From an uncultured Gammaproteobacteria bacterium (GTDB lineage: Bacteria > Pseudomonadota > Gammaproteobacteria > Arenicellales > JAANXG01), in assembly GCA_947259705.1 (NCBI GenBank), contig CAMYNL010000030.1, positions 1-64,000 of the forward strand: a stretch of 64,000 nucleotides of DNA, written 5' to 3'. Position 1 is the stretch's first letter; the number at the start of each line of letters is the position of its first letter. Below, piece by piece: positions 16,361 through 24,420 of this stretch. Both the position numbers and the translations under genes were made by a program. The notes under the pieces were generated by a model, which did not search any database, was not told the origin of the DNA, and saw nothing but the letters and a program-made list of their open reading frames with translations.

Positions 16361-18373
16361 TCAGGCAACCGCATCCGGCTCAAGCTCTGCGGGCACGACA
16401 ACCCTGCCGGTGAAGGTGGAAAGCTCGCGGTAGACAGCCGCCGGATCGTCTTCATAGCGGCGGGAGAAGTGGAACGGTACCAGGCGCGCGGCGCCTGCGA
16501 GCTCCGCGATCTCGGCACAGGCGCGCGTGGTCAGATGCGCCGTGCGAACCGCGCGTTCGACATCCCGGCAGCGGAAGGTGGCCTCGCAAAAGAGCGTATG
16601 GGCACCCCGCGCCAGACGAACCAGCCGCTCACGATTGTCCGCCGTGTCGGCAAAATCCGTCGCGTAGACGAGTTTCTTCGCCGGGCTCACCACCACCAGC
16701 TCGGCAATGAGCGCGGCGATGGTTTCCCGGTTGCCATCCGGCAGCTCGAGCACCGCTGCATCGCCGCCGCTTCTGACGTGGCGCTTCAACTCCGCCAGCC
16801 AGGGACCGGGTTTGAGTCTCCGGGTCCGCAACGCGTCCTTGCGGATATTGATCGTGGGCGCCGGCTCGAACGCGAACGCCAGCACCGGTGAACGGTGGGA
16901 CAGCACCGTTGCCCGCAGGCGAAAATCCGCCTCCGCCAGCAAAGTGCCTGCCGCAAGGCCCGAATCCCGCAGCGCCTCCGGCGCGGGTTGACCGGATCGC
17001 ACCCTGAACCGCCGCGTGCGTTCACCGTCGTACTCATGGACCTCGAACACCGGACCGTCGTCGTGCAGCCGGTCCCAAAGTATCCCCCGGGTGAGCCCCG
17101 TTATGTGTCCCGCCAGCCCCGGCGGCCCGTACAGGCGGCAGGGCGGGTAATCGCCGATGCGCGAGCGCAGCAGCCACAGGAAGCCGGCGATATGATCGAC
17201 GTGGGCATGGGTGATGAACACGTCCGTGACCTGGTGGGCCACACGGGCCGGCAGACGGCTTCCCTCTCCCAGGTCGAACAGCAGGCTGCGCCGCTGGTTC
17301 CGCAGCCGCAGGTGCAGCAGGGGATCGCCAAACACCCCGTTGAGCAGACAGACATCCACCATGCCGACGCGGCCCGCAGGCCTCGGCCCGCCGGCGCCAC
17401 CCCGATGCAGCGGCGACAGCCCTCGCCGCTGCCGGTATTCGAGCGGTTCGGAGACAAAGGGCGGCGCGGTTCCCAAGTGGCCGGCGGCCAGCCGCTGCGC
17501 ATCCCGGACCAGGATCGTGGTCACCTCGGGCAGCGGTGCGGGGAGCCTGAGCCGCAGGCCGGCTCGGTCCAGGGCCACCACTTCGCCCATGGCCACGGTG
17601 TGATCGCCGTTCAGCAGGGCGACTTGCCGCCCTTGCCACGCCGACGCCACCGACAACGGCGGCGGCGTCCCCAGCATCCGCAATCCGTCGAGACGAAGCG
17701 TGCCCTCGCGCGAACCCGCCAGGTACGCGTCCCACTGCTGCGTGCGCTGCCGGTCGCGTCGGCGCTTGCCGGGGCGGCTGGCGTGCGGCACAGCCGGCAA
17801 GGTCAAGGACGCGATCGGCAGCGCCCCGGTTTCCGCGGCCAGCGGGGCCGTCCGACCGGGATGCACCAGCATCACCACCAGGTCGACCGCAGCCGCCGAC
17901 GCCAGGCCATGCAGCAATTCCGCGCCCGCCACCCCACGTACCACGCCCGGGCCATCCACCAGCAGCACCCCGGCACCCGTCTGCTGCGCCAGTCGCGCCA
18001 CCCCGCTCACCAGCGGCAGGCGAAAACGGCCCGCATCCAGGCTGCACAGTGCATACAGTTCAATGAGCTCCCATTGCGCTGCACGCCGCGCCGCCAGGGT
18101 CACTGTCCCCGGCACACCGAAACCGGGCGTGCCGGGATCAGCGCTGATGCACCAGCATGTCTCGCCGTTGCGGCCCAGTTCGTCGGCCACCGCTACGGCC
18201 AGCGTGGACTTGCCGACCCCCGCCTGTCCTGCCAGCAAGATCCGCCGCGTGCCTCCCCGTATGTGATCCGCCACCGCGGCGGCTTGCCGGGCGGTCGCGG
18301 GATCCATTTCGCCTGCGTTCATCGTCACTGAACCGATCATGCGAGAGCGGACCCCAAATGGGAAGCGTTTCAT
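16361..18373 (-). CDS. Fusion of Clp1-like polynucleotide kinase P-loop domain and RNase Z-like MBL domain
   Basis: 670 residues. Residues about 40-170 form a P-loop NTPase: RILLAGQAGVGKSTLAV (Walker A), CWCISADPGTPGFGVPGTVTL after it as in Clp1/NOL9 kinases, and VLLVDGPGVVRGVAGAELLHGLA (Walker B region). Residues about 205-330 (RDRQRTQQWDAYLAG, VALLNGDHTVAMGEVVALD) resemble the C-terminal accessory part of Clp1 kinases. From about 345 a metallo-beta-lactamase domain of RNase Z type follows: LLFDLGEGSR, FITHAHVDHIAGF (zinc HxHxDH), YATDFADT (metal Asp) and LVPFHFSRRY (final His). Family knowledge: 5'-OH RNA kinase plus tRNA 3' endonuclease. The start could be a later Met (MIGSVTM or MNAGEM). 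Whether both halves are active is untested. Confidence 0.85.
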   Translation of the reverse strand: MKRFPFGVRSRMIGSVTMNAGEMDPATARQAAAVADHIRGGTRRILLAGQAGVGKSTLAVAVADELGRNGETCWCISADPGTPGFGVPGTVTLAARRAAQWELIELYALCSLDAGRFRLPLVSGVARLAQQTGAGVLLVDGPGVVRGVAGAELLHGLASAAAVDLVVMLVHPGRTAPLAAETGALPIASLTLPAVPHASRPGKRRRDRQRTQQWDAYLAGSREGTLRLDGLRMLGTPPPLSVASAWQGRQVALLNGDHTVAMGEVVALDRAGLRLRLPAPLPEVTTILVRDAQRLAAGHLGTAPPFVSEPLEYRQRRGLSPLHRGGAGGPRPAGRVGMVDVCLLNGVFGDPLLHLRLRNQRRSLLFDLGEGSRLPARVAHQVTDVFITHAHVDHIAGFLWLLRSRIGDYPPCRLYGPPGLAGHITGLTRGILWDRLHDDGPVFEVHEYDGERTRRFRVRSGQPAPEALRDSGLAAGTLLAEADFRLRATVLSHRSPVLAFAFEPAPTINIRKDALRTRRLKPGPWLAELKRHVRSGGDAAVLELPDGNRETIAALIAELVVVSPAKKLVYATDFADTADNRERLVRLARGAHTLFCEATFRCRDVERAVRTAHLTTRACAEIAELAGAARLVPFHFSRRYEDDPAAVYRELSTFTGRVVVPAELEPDAVA

Positions 18374-18569
18374 CTACGCCGACGGCCCGTTATCGCCCGG
18401 CACCAGCCGCGCGGGCGGGCGGACCAGTAATCGGGCGATCGAACGCATCCACCTTGCATGATTGTGGTTTCCTTGTCATCTGGACTAGTCTAATCAGGAA
18501 GCCGGCGCGCAACACCCACGCCGCGGTGTGTCAACAAACCGGCCAAGGCACGAGGGGCTATACGTCAAC

Positions 18570-19373
18570 ATGCGGATTCGCTCGTTTACCCGGAGACAGG
18601 CTGTCGAATGGATCAAGTGCGGCCGGCGCAGGTCTTCGCGGAACCCCACGTTCTGGCTCCTGATCTCGGTCGTCTACACCATCGCGGCGCTGGCCATCGT
18701 GCAGATACCCATCCTCGGCGAGTTCGTCCTGATTCTGATCAGCCCCCTGGTGGTGGGTGGCGCCGTCCTGCTGATGGAGGGACTCACCGGGTCATCCCAT
18801 GAACCCGAGCCGCGTCTGACGCGCGGAAAGAACATGCTGAAGTCGCACCTGTTGCAGGCCTTCGCCGGCCCCGGCAAGTTGATGGCGGACGCCCTGGCGA
18901 GACCCGAAAATCTGCTGGTGCTGCTCGAACTGTGCGTGATCGCCCTGGGCCTGGCGCTGGTGGGCCAGATTCTGATATCCGTGATCGCCGGATCCGCGGT
19001 GCTGGAAAACATCCAACTGGCCCAGATGGGGTTTTTTCAGGCCTGGCGGCTGGTGATCGCGGCCGTGGCGGCGGTTGCGGTAATTTTTGTCCTGTCGACT
19101 ATCTTCGTCTATGCGGTGCCGCTGTCCCTGCTCGGCGAGGTCACCGTTATCGGAGGGGTCTACTACGGCGTACGGGCCGCGATTCAGAACCTGCCCGCGT
19201 ATGCGATCTTCACCGTGCTGCTGCTGCTGCCGCTGCTCGTCCCGGTGATGGCTTTTATCCACTCCACCGCGGCGGGCGCGATGGTCTCGCTGTTGTCGGG
19301 CGCACTGTTCCTGCCGACGGTGATAAACAGCATGTACTGCGGTTTCAAGCTTACCTTCGACCTCAAGTCATAG
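18570..19373 (+). CDS. BPSS1780-type integral membrane protein
   Basis: About 267 residues from the ATG of MRIRSFTRRQAVEWI. The N-terminal polar segment is followed by PTFWLLISVVYTIAALAIVQIPILGEFVLILISPLVVGGAVLLMEG, then a cytoplasmic loop, and further hydrophobic segments near residues 115-140, 155-195 and 205-260. The pattern fits the BPSS1780 family of uncharacterised six-helix proteins. Function is unknown. Its stop is followed at once by a GGGGACAG repeat signature shared with other places in the window, and by a convergent gene. Confidence 0.7.
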   Translation: MRIRSFTRRQAVEWIKCGRRRSSRNPTFWLLISVVYTIAALAIVQIPILGEFVLILISPLVVGGAVLLMEGLTGSSHEPEPRLTRGKNMLKSHLLQAFAGPGKLMADALARPENLLVLLELCVIALGLALVGQILISVIAGSAVLENIQLAQMGFFQAWRLVIAAVAAVAVIFVLSTIFVYAVPLSLLGEVTVIGGVYYGVRAAIQNLPAYAIFTVLLLLPLLVPVMAFIHSTAAGAMVSLLSGALFLPTVINSMYCGFKLTFDLKS

Positions 19374-19416
19374 TCCCGGGGACAGATTGTTTCTCTTCCG
19401 CGCTGATGGACGCCAG

Positions 19417-20196
19417 TCATCGATCTGACGCCTCCGCCGCCACCTGTTTTTCCAGCGAGAACACCGCCTCCACCGGCAGATGATCGCTGGCGATCCTGGC
19501 GATGCGATGGCGGCAGCGGCTCGCCGACGCCAGGCGCAGGCCACCGCGGTAATAAATGCGGTCAAGCGCGCCGCGCGGCGAGAACGAAGGATAGGTCTTG
19601 ATTGCGCGCAGACCACGCCGGTCGTACCGGTCCGTCGCACAGCGAAAGCCCAGCGCCTCCACGAAGAAGGCCCGCAGCAGGGACCGCCAGTCATTGAAGT
19701 CGCCGGCAAGCAGGCAGGCGGCGCGAACATCCAGCTCCGCGAGTTCGGGCGAACGCGCCAGCAACCCCGACTGGCGTTCCCGCTCGCGCGCTGACAGGCC
19801 CAGGTGCAGATTGAACACCTCGAGCTGCCGTACCGCTTCCTCGTTGCGACTGATCTCGATGGTGGTATGTTGACATCCGCGGCGCTTGCGATCATCCACG
19901 GTTAAATCGATGTTGCGTTCCCTCACGATCGGAAAGCGGCTCAGGGTCGCGTTGCCGTAGCGACCTTTTCGCAGACTGACATTGTGCCCCATGGCAAAAT
20001 GCGGATATCCCAGTTCGTCCGCGATCTCCTTGGCCAGGAACATTTCCCGCGACCTTGGGGCACCTTCGTCTACCTCCTGCAGCAGAACGATGTCGGCATC
20101 GTGATCGCGCAGGATCTTGACCACTCGGTCAGGTCGGAAACGCCGGTCCAGGCCAATCGCACGGTGCATGTTATATGTCAACAGACGAAACTTCAT
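19417..20196 (-). CDS. Endonuclease/exonuclease/phosphatase (EEP) family protein
   Basis: 259 residues from the ATG of MKFRLLTYN. The longer upstream frame is not credible because it runs through a neighbouring region of Arg-rich noise. EEP motifs: LLTYNMHRAIG (N), ADIVLLQEVDE (catalytic Glu), NLHLGLSARER, LLAGDFNDW (D and N), and the terminal IASDHLPVEAVF (DH). These enzymes cleave phosphodiester or phosphomonoester bonds in nucleic acids, lipids or nucleotides; the substrate is not readable. It is convergent with the BPSS1780 gene and downstream of the DUF3175 gene. Confidence 0.88.
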   Translation of the reverse strand: MKFRLLTYNMHRAIGLDRRFRPDRVVKILRDHDADIVLLQEVDEGAPRSREMFLAKEIADELGYPHFAMGHNVSLRKGRYGNATLSRFPIVRERNIDLTVDDRKRRGCQHTTIEISRNEEAVRQLEVFNLHLGLSARERERQSGLLARSPELAELDVRAACLLAGDFNDWRSLLRAFFVEALGFRCATDRYDRRGLRAIKTYPSFSPRGALDRIYYRGGLRLASASRCRHRIARIASDHLPVEAVFSLEKQVAAEASDR

Positions 20197-20437
20197 GATG
20201 ATTCGAGTGTGGCTCGTTTCCCGGTCCCGAACTCCAGTGGGCGATGGCCCGCGACGGCGCGTGAACGACCCGCCGCGGCGGGGCCTTTTGCCGCCACCGT
20301 TGCGGCGGCCCCTAATCATTATCAACATCTGACGCCGATCGTTCGAGTATATCGATAACCGTGCCCCACCCGCAGTGCGAGCGCGCTGTTGTCCGCGGCA
20401 GCCCCGCAATACGGATCGGGATCGGTCTTGGCTACAT

Positions 20438-20740
20438 TTATTTGTGACGGCTTCTGCCGTACAGGATGCGCAATTCCTCCTTCGCCCGCTCGAGGACCTG
20501 GCGCTGCCGCCGGTCCAGCTTGCGCCCGGCCCGATTGATGTAGAACACCAGCATCGACATGGCGGATCGGAAGGGATCGGATCTACGGAGGGTGCTACGC
20601 TCCGCCGACCTTCGCAGCGATCTGGCGATGCGCCTCGGGTCCGACCAGGTGAAAACACCGGATTCCAGATCGAGTGCGTGGCTGTCCCGCGTCACCCTCG
20701 CCGACCACCGGCCCGTGTCTTTCCGTCTCGAACTCGCCAA
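20438..20740 (-). CDS. DUF3175 family protein
   Basis: 100 residues, basic. The pattern RWSARVTRDSHALDLESGVFTWSDPRRIARSLRRSAERS then FRSAMSMLVFYINRAGRKL and RRQVLERAKEELRILYGR follows the DUF3175 family closely. Function is unknown in the family. The protein is cytoplasmic, without signal or membrane segment. It lies 240 bases upstream of the EEP gene on the same strand, so they could be co-transcribed. Confidence 0.8.
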   Translation of the reverse strand: MASSRRKDTGRWSARVTRDSHALDLESGVFTWSDPRRIARSLRRSAERSTLRRSDPFRSAMSMLVFYINRAGRKLDRRQRQVLERAKEELRILYGRSRHK

Positions 20741-20979
20741 TGCGGGACACCCCGATTACGGCCAACGCCAACCCGCGGAGGCGACTGTATCGCGGACCAG
20801 CACGAGCCCGTTTGTCGATCCGGCTGCGCGGGCTCTGTGATGGACGGTCGTGCAAGGGCGATGGAACAACCAAGCAGCGGCACCTGCCGACCTTAATTCG
20901 TAGGCCTGGCTAGGATCGAGTCCCGTTTTCTTTAGACCACCATACAGCATGTTATCGTCTTCACAACGCGTTTATAGCA

Positions 20980-21234
20980 TTGCCCGAGATGATGACGCCA
21001 CAGGCCTTCAACCGCATCGACAAACCCGAACAGATCAATGCCCTGCTGACCGGAATCGCCTTCAAATGCCCGCTAGATGGTAATGCCGAGGGCTGTGTCA
21101 TCGCTGAACTCCACGAGCTACCCATCCGCGAGCGGCTGGACAGGCTGGGGGCCCTGACCCCGGGTCAGAAGCGCTGCTTGTACCGCGAGCACCTCCTTTG
21201 TCTGCAAAGCCGGGAGATCGAAAACACCGCCTAG
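20980..21234 (+). CDS. Small cysteine-containing protein, unknown function
   Basis: 84 residues; an ATG three codons in (MMTPQAF) is an alternative start. Four cysteines occur: FKCPLDGNAEGCVIAELHELPIRERLDRL and QKRCLYREHLLCLQSRE. The arrangement C-P-L-D...G-C...L-x-x-L-P-x-R-E-R with a C-terminal LYREHLLCL resembles small conserved proteins I recall from proteobacteria with no assigned role. It precedes the radical SAM gene by about 200 bases on the same strand. I do not infer a substrate role. Confidence 0.6.
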   Translation: MPEMMTPQAFNRIDKPEQINALLTGIAFKCPLDGNAEGCVIAELHELPIRERLDRLGALTPGQKRCLYREHLLCLQSREIENTA

Positions 21235-21441
21235 CCGCCGGCCACCCTCGCCGGAATCCCCGGGCTGACAGCGTGGCGTGCTATCTGCCACAGTGGGCTG
21301 GGACCAGCCATATCCGGCGGCAGCGACCGGGTTGTCTAGCCAAACACCACCGCAATCAGCGATAATTGATCCGAGTCAACTTCCCGCGTGCCGTGGTGTG
21401 GTTAAGGCTTTTCGTTTAATTTTCACGAATATAAAAGGCAA

Positions 21442-22635
21442 ATGCCCGATCAACGAGTGATGAGCGACCGGCCCGCATCCACCGAGCCCGCCACCAGGCC
21501 GTACTCGTTCTCCATGCTCTATTTCGAGGCCACGCGACGCTGCAACCTGCGCTGCCCCATGTGCATGAGCGGCAGCAACGATCCGGCGCTGGTCAGCGCC
21601 AGCAAGCGCCGCGAGCTTTCCCTCGAGGAGATTCGCGACCGCGTGCTTGTCCCCGCCAGGCGTCTGGATACGGTGGCGGTGGTATGGAGCGGCGGCGAGT
21701 TCCTGGTTCGGCGCGACGCCTACGACCTGTTGCGCGTGACCACGGAACTCGGCATGCGCTCGAACGTCTGCAGCAACTGCAAGAAGTTGAACCGGCAAAA
21801 ACTGGAGAAGATCAGGGACGCCACCAACGGTCAGGGCACCATCGCGGTGGGAATCAATGCGCTGGACGACACCAACGGCAAGACGCGGGATGCCGAAGTC
21901 GACCGTACCATCGAGGTGCTGGAGCTGTGCGGCGAACTGGGTCTGGGCCGGCACGTCATCATTACCCTGGGCAAATACAATACCGACAGTTTCGATCGCA
22001 CCATCCAGTACCTGGTTGACAACCAAATCTCCTACAACCGCTCGCCGCTGGTACCACGCGGTTCGGGAAAGGATGCCTGGCAGGACAACTGCTTCAACCG
22101 CGACGATCTCGAGCAAAGCTTCCATCCGGTGCTGCGCGAGCATGTAAACGGCTACGTCAGCTATACGCCGTTCTTCCTGTCGCCGGAGGTACATGACAGT
22201 CTGTCCGGCGGTGCCCGCTGCAACACCGTACCGCGCAATCCGCCGATCGGTTGCTGGTGCGGCCACTGGTTGACGGTAAACGCGGAGGGCGATGTATCTG
22301 TGTGCCCGGTACTGATCGATTCGCTCTCCGCCGGCAATGTCCGTGACGCGCCCCTGGACGAACTGGTGGCGGACAGCGAACTGTTCGCCACCATCACCGA
22401 CCGCAGCCGTCTCAAGGGCAAATGCGGGCGTTGCCGCTATCAATATACCTGCGGTGGCTGCCGGGCCATGGCCTACTACCACAAGGGCGATTACATGGCT
22501 GAGGACCCGACCTGTTTCTTCGACCCGGTGGACCGCCACACCCGCTCGGAGCACGAGGAGCAGACCAACCGTCTGTTCAAGCAGTACGTGCTTGTCTCGG
22601 GATACTCCGGCCTTTACAAAAGACCCCCGCAGTAA
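21442..22635 (+). CDS. Radical SAM enzyme with SPASM-like C-terminal cluster domain
   Basis: 397 residues. The radical SAM motif is TRRCNLRCPMCMSG (CxxxCxxC), preceded by MLYFEATRR and followed by VVWSGGEFLVR (GGE). The C-terminal cysteines (GCWCGHW, VSVCPVL, KCGRCRYQYTCGGCRAMAYY, PTCFF) match the SPASM/twitch auxiliary Fe-S cluster pattern of peptide-modifying or heme-modifying enzymes. NVCSNCKKLNR gives two more cysteines near residue 110. The substrate is unknown; no short precursor peptide or dedicated transporter is adjacent. An ATG six codons later (MSDRPAS) is an alternative start. It resembles heme d1/PqqE/AhbC-type SPASM proteins in layout only. Confidence 0.88.
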   Translation: MPDQRVMSDRPASTEPATRPYSFSMLYFEATRRCNLRCPMCMSGSNDPALVSASKRRELSLEEIRDRVLVPARRLDTVAVVWSGGEFLVRRDAYDLLRVTTELGMRSNVCSNCKKLNRQKLEKIRDATNGQGTIAVGINALDDTNGKTRDAEVDRTIEVLELCGELGLGRHVIITLGKYNTDSFDRTIQYLVDNQISYNRSPLVPRGSGKDAWQDNCFNRDDLEQSFHPVLREHVNGYVSYTPFFLSPEVHDSLSGGARCNTVPRNPPIGCWCGHWLTVNAEGDVSVCPVLIDSLSAGNVRDAPLDELVADSELFATITDRSRLKGKCGRCRYQYTCGGCRAMAYYHKGDYMAEDPTCFFDPVDRHTRSEHEEQTNRLFKQYVLVSGYSGLYKRPPQ

Positions 22636-22685
22636 CCCTCTGGCGTGCCGCGTAGCGGGCGACGCCGCGGGACCCGGCGACCGGT

Positions 22686-23099
22686 TCAGTCCCCCTCGCC
22701 GCCGAACAGATCGTTCAAACGCCGGCGCGCGCTTTCACCTTGGTCCGCGGCCTCGTCCGAGCCGGGCGCACCCGTTCCGGCCGGATCGTCGCCCGAGCCG
22801 AACAGGTCGCGCAGCTGCGCACGGGCCGTCCGGGCACGCGGGTCGACAGGAACGACATGGGCGCCGGGGCGGGGCGTGAAGTAGTCGCAGAAGTTCGCGC
22901 TCTCCTTGTTGCGCACCTCCTCCGCCATCTCCTCCGCGCAGCTGTCACGAAGGTTGGGATCATAGTTAAGGCACATGCGGCACACGTGCAGCTCGGCCTC
23001 GCAGCTGCCGCATCGTTCCAGACGCCGGAACGGCAACACCACCTCGGCCAGGGAGGCGCCGCAGTGCCAGCATTGCAGGGTCTCGTCTTTGGTCGCCAT
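22686..23099 (-). CDS. Zinc-ribbon protein with acidic C-terminal tail
   Basis: 137 residues. The N-terminal half carries CWHCG, CGSC, HVCRMC and, later, SCAEEM and NFCDYF, consistent with two zinc-binding sites. The spacing CxxC(15)CxxC fits a treble-clef or rubredoxin-like ribbon. The C-terminal half is low-complexity and acidic, with LRDLFGSG and LNDLFGGEG as a duplicated motif. I recall this type as an uncharacterised proteobacterial family. It is the last gene of the leftward group headed by the ATP-NAD kinase-like gene. Confidence 0.7.
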   Translation of the reverse strand: MATKDETLQCWHCGASLAEVVLPFRRLERCGSCEAELHVCRMCLNYDPNLRDSCAEEMAEEVRNKESANFCDYFTPRPGAHVVPVDPRARTARAQLRDLFGSGDDPAGTGAPGSDEAADQGESARRRLNDLFGGEGD

Positions 23100-23234
23100 G
23101 GGTCGGTTGATCGTTGAGGCCCGGGGTCAATATATCACCGAACGCGGCGCGGCCGAGCCACATCAAGCGCACCATGGCACGCGACGAACCCCGGTAAAAC
23201 CGGGTTGGCGGCGGCATCCGTCCGGCGCCGGCCA

Positions 23235-24417
23235 TCACCAGCGTAGCTGCAGGCTGCCCTGGGGCGAGATCTCCACGCTGGTGCCCAGGCGTTCACCTTC
23301 CCGCTCGAGCATCGCCCGCAGCCACGAGGCATCGGCACGGGAGGCCCGGTGCAGACGCATACGGGCCAGGCGGCCGATAGTCTGTATATCCCCGGATGCC
23401 TTCGTAGTCGTTGATCAGATCACCGCATCCGTAGAGGATCAGGCGACCGCGATGGACTTCCATGCCGAGGGGATGATGCGAGGAGTGACCATGTACGACA
23501 TCAATCCCCGCATGGTCGATGAGTGCGCGGGCAAAGTTGCGGTGGGTGGGGGGAATGTCGTAGCCCCAGTTTCCGCCCCAGTGGATCGAGGCCACCGCGA
23601 TATCCCGGTCTTGCTTCAACGCCGACACGCTCTCGCCGATACGTTCGGCCGTGGCGACCGTGAAATCCGGCAGCAGGTTGACGCCGGGACGCACCGCCGT
23701 CGCTGCCCAGCTCCCCGGCACGCCGCTCGAGGCGTGCGCGAAAGCGAACACGATGACACGTCTATCGGAACCGGCCGCCAATACCGCGGGCGCCGCCGCC
23801 GCGGTATCGTGCATGCCGGCCCCGGCGGACTGCAGACCGGCACGTTTCAGGCTGGCAAGGGTCTCTTCCAGCCCCGCATGACCCCAGTCCAGGACGTGGT
23901 TATTGGCCAGCACACAGCAGTCTATGCCGGCGGCCTGGAGGCAGGGCAGGTTGCGCGGATGCATGCGGTAATGGATTCCCTTTTCGCGCCAATAGCGGTC
24001 GCTGGCGGTCACGCTGGTCTCCAGGTTGATGATCTTCAACATGGGCGACCGCTGGCGCAGCTCGTCCAGGGCGTCTCCCCAGATGTACGCGTACTCCGTG
24101 GGTCTCGGAATGGGCCCGTTGACCTGTTCCGCGAGCTCCACGTACTGCCGGGCATCTTTCACATATGGCTCATACAGCCGCGGGCCGCCGGGGTGCGGCA
24201 AGATCTGGTCGATACCGCGGCCGGTCATTACGTCCCCGGAAAGCATCACCTCAAAGGACTCCGCTGCACCAGAATTCTTGTCATCCATTCCGGCCATGGT
24301 CTCCCGTGGAAAGGTCAAGGCACCGGCCATCCATGCCATCCCCCTGAGGAACCGACGCCTGCCCAGCGCCGAGGCGCGACCGATGCAACCGACGTCGCAG
24401 GGTGACCGTGCCGGCAC
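23235..24417 (-). pseudogene. CapA/PGA_cap family protein with frameshifted C-terminus
   Basis: The first 350 residues look intact: a twin-arginine export signal (RRRFLRGMAWMAGALTF), then VMLSGDVMTGRGID, NLETSVTASD, GIDCCVLANNHVLDWG, VASIHWGGNWG and HGHSSHHPLGMEV, all CapA/PGA-capsule metallophosphoesterase motifs. After YEGIRGYTDY the open frame gives unrelated residues to 23293. The expected ending lies in another frame: GRLARMRLHRASRADASWLRAMLEREGERLGTSVEISPQGSLQLRW with a stop at 23235. About 20 to 30 codons are also missing around the shift. Core catalytic motifs survive, so a shortened protein might still fold. The GTG start follows the fhs stop by 3 bases. Confidence 0.75.
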
Positions 24418-24420
24418 CGG

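Noticed and set aside
16895-18331. Long rightward frame of 478 residues
   Set aside because: Antisense shadow of the Clp1-RNase Z fusion gene; composition is Pro/Arg/Gln-rich.
20980-21234. 84-residue protein considered as a radical SAM precursor peptide
   Set aside because: It has a conserved-looking body with cysteines scattered throughout, no leader-core layout and a 200-base gap to the enzyme gene.
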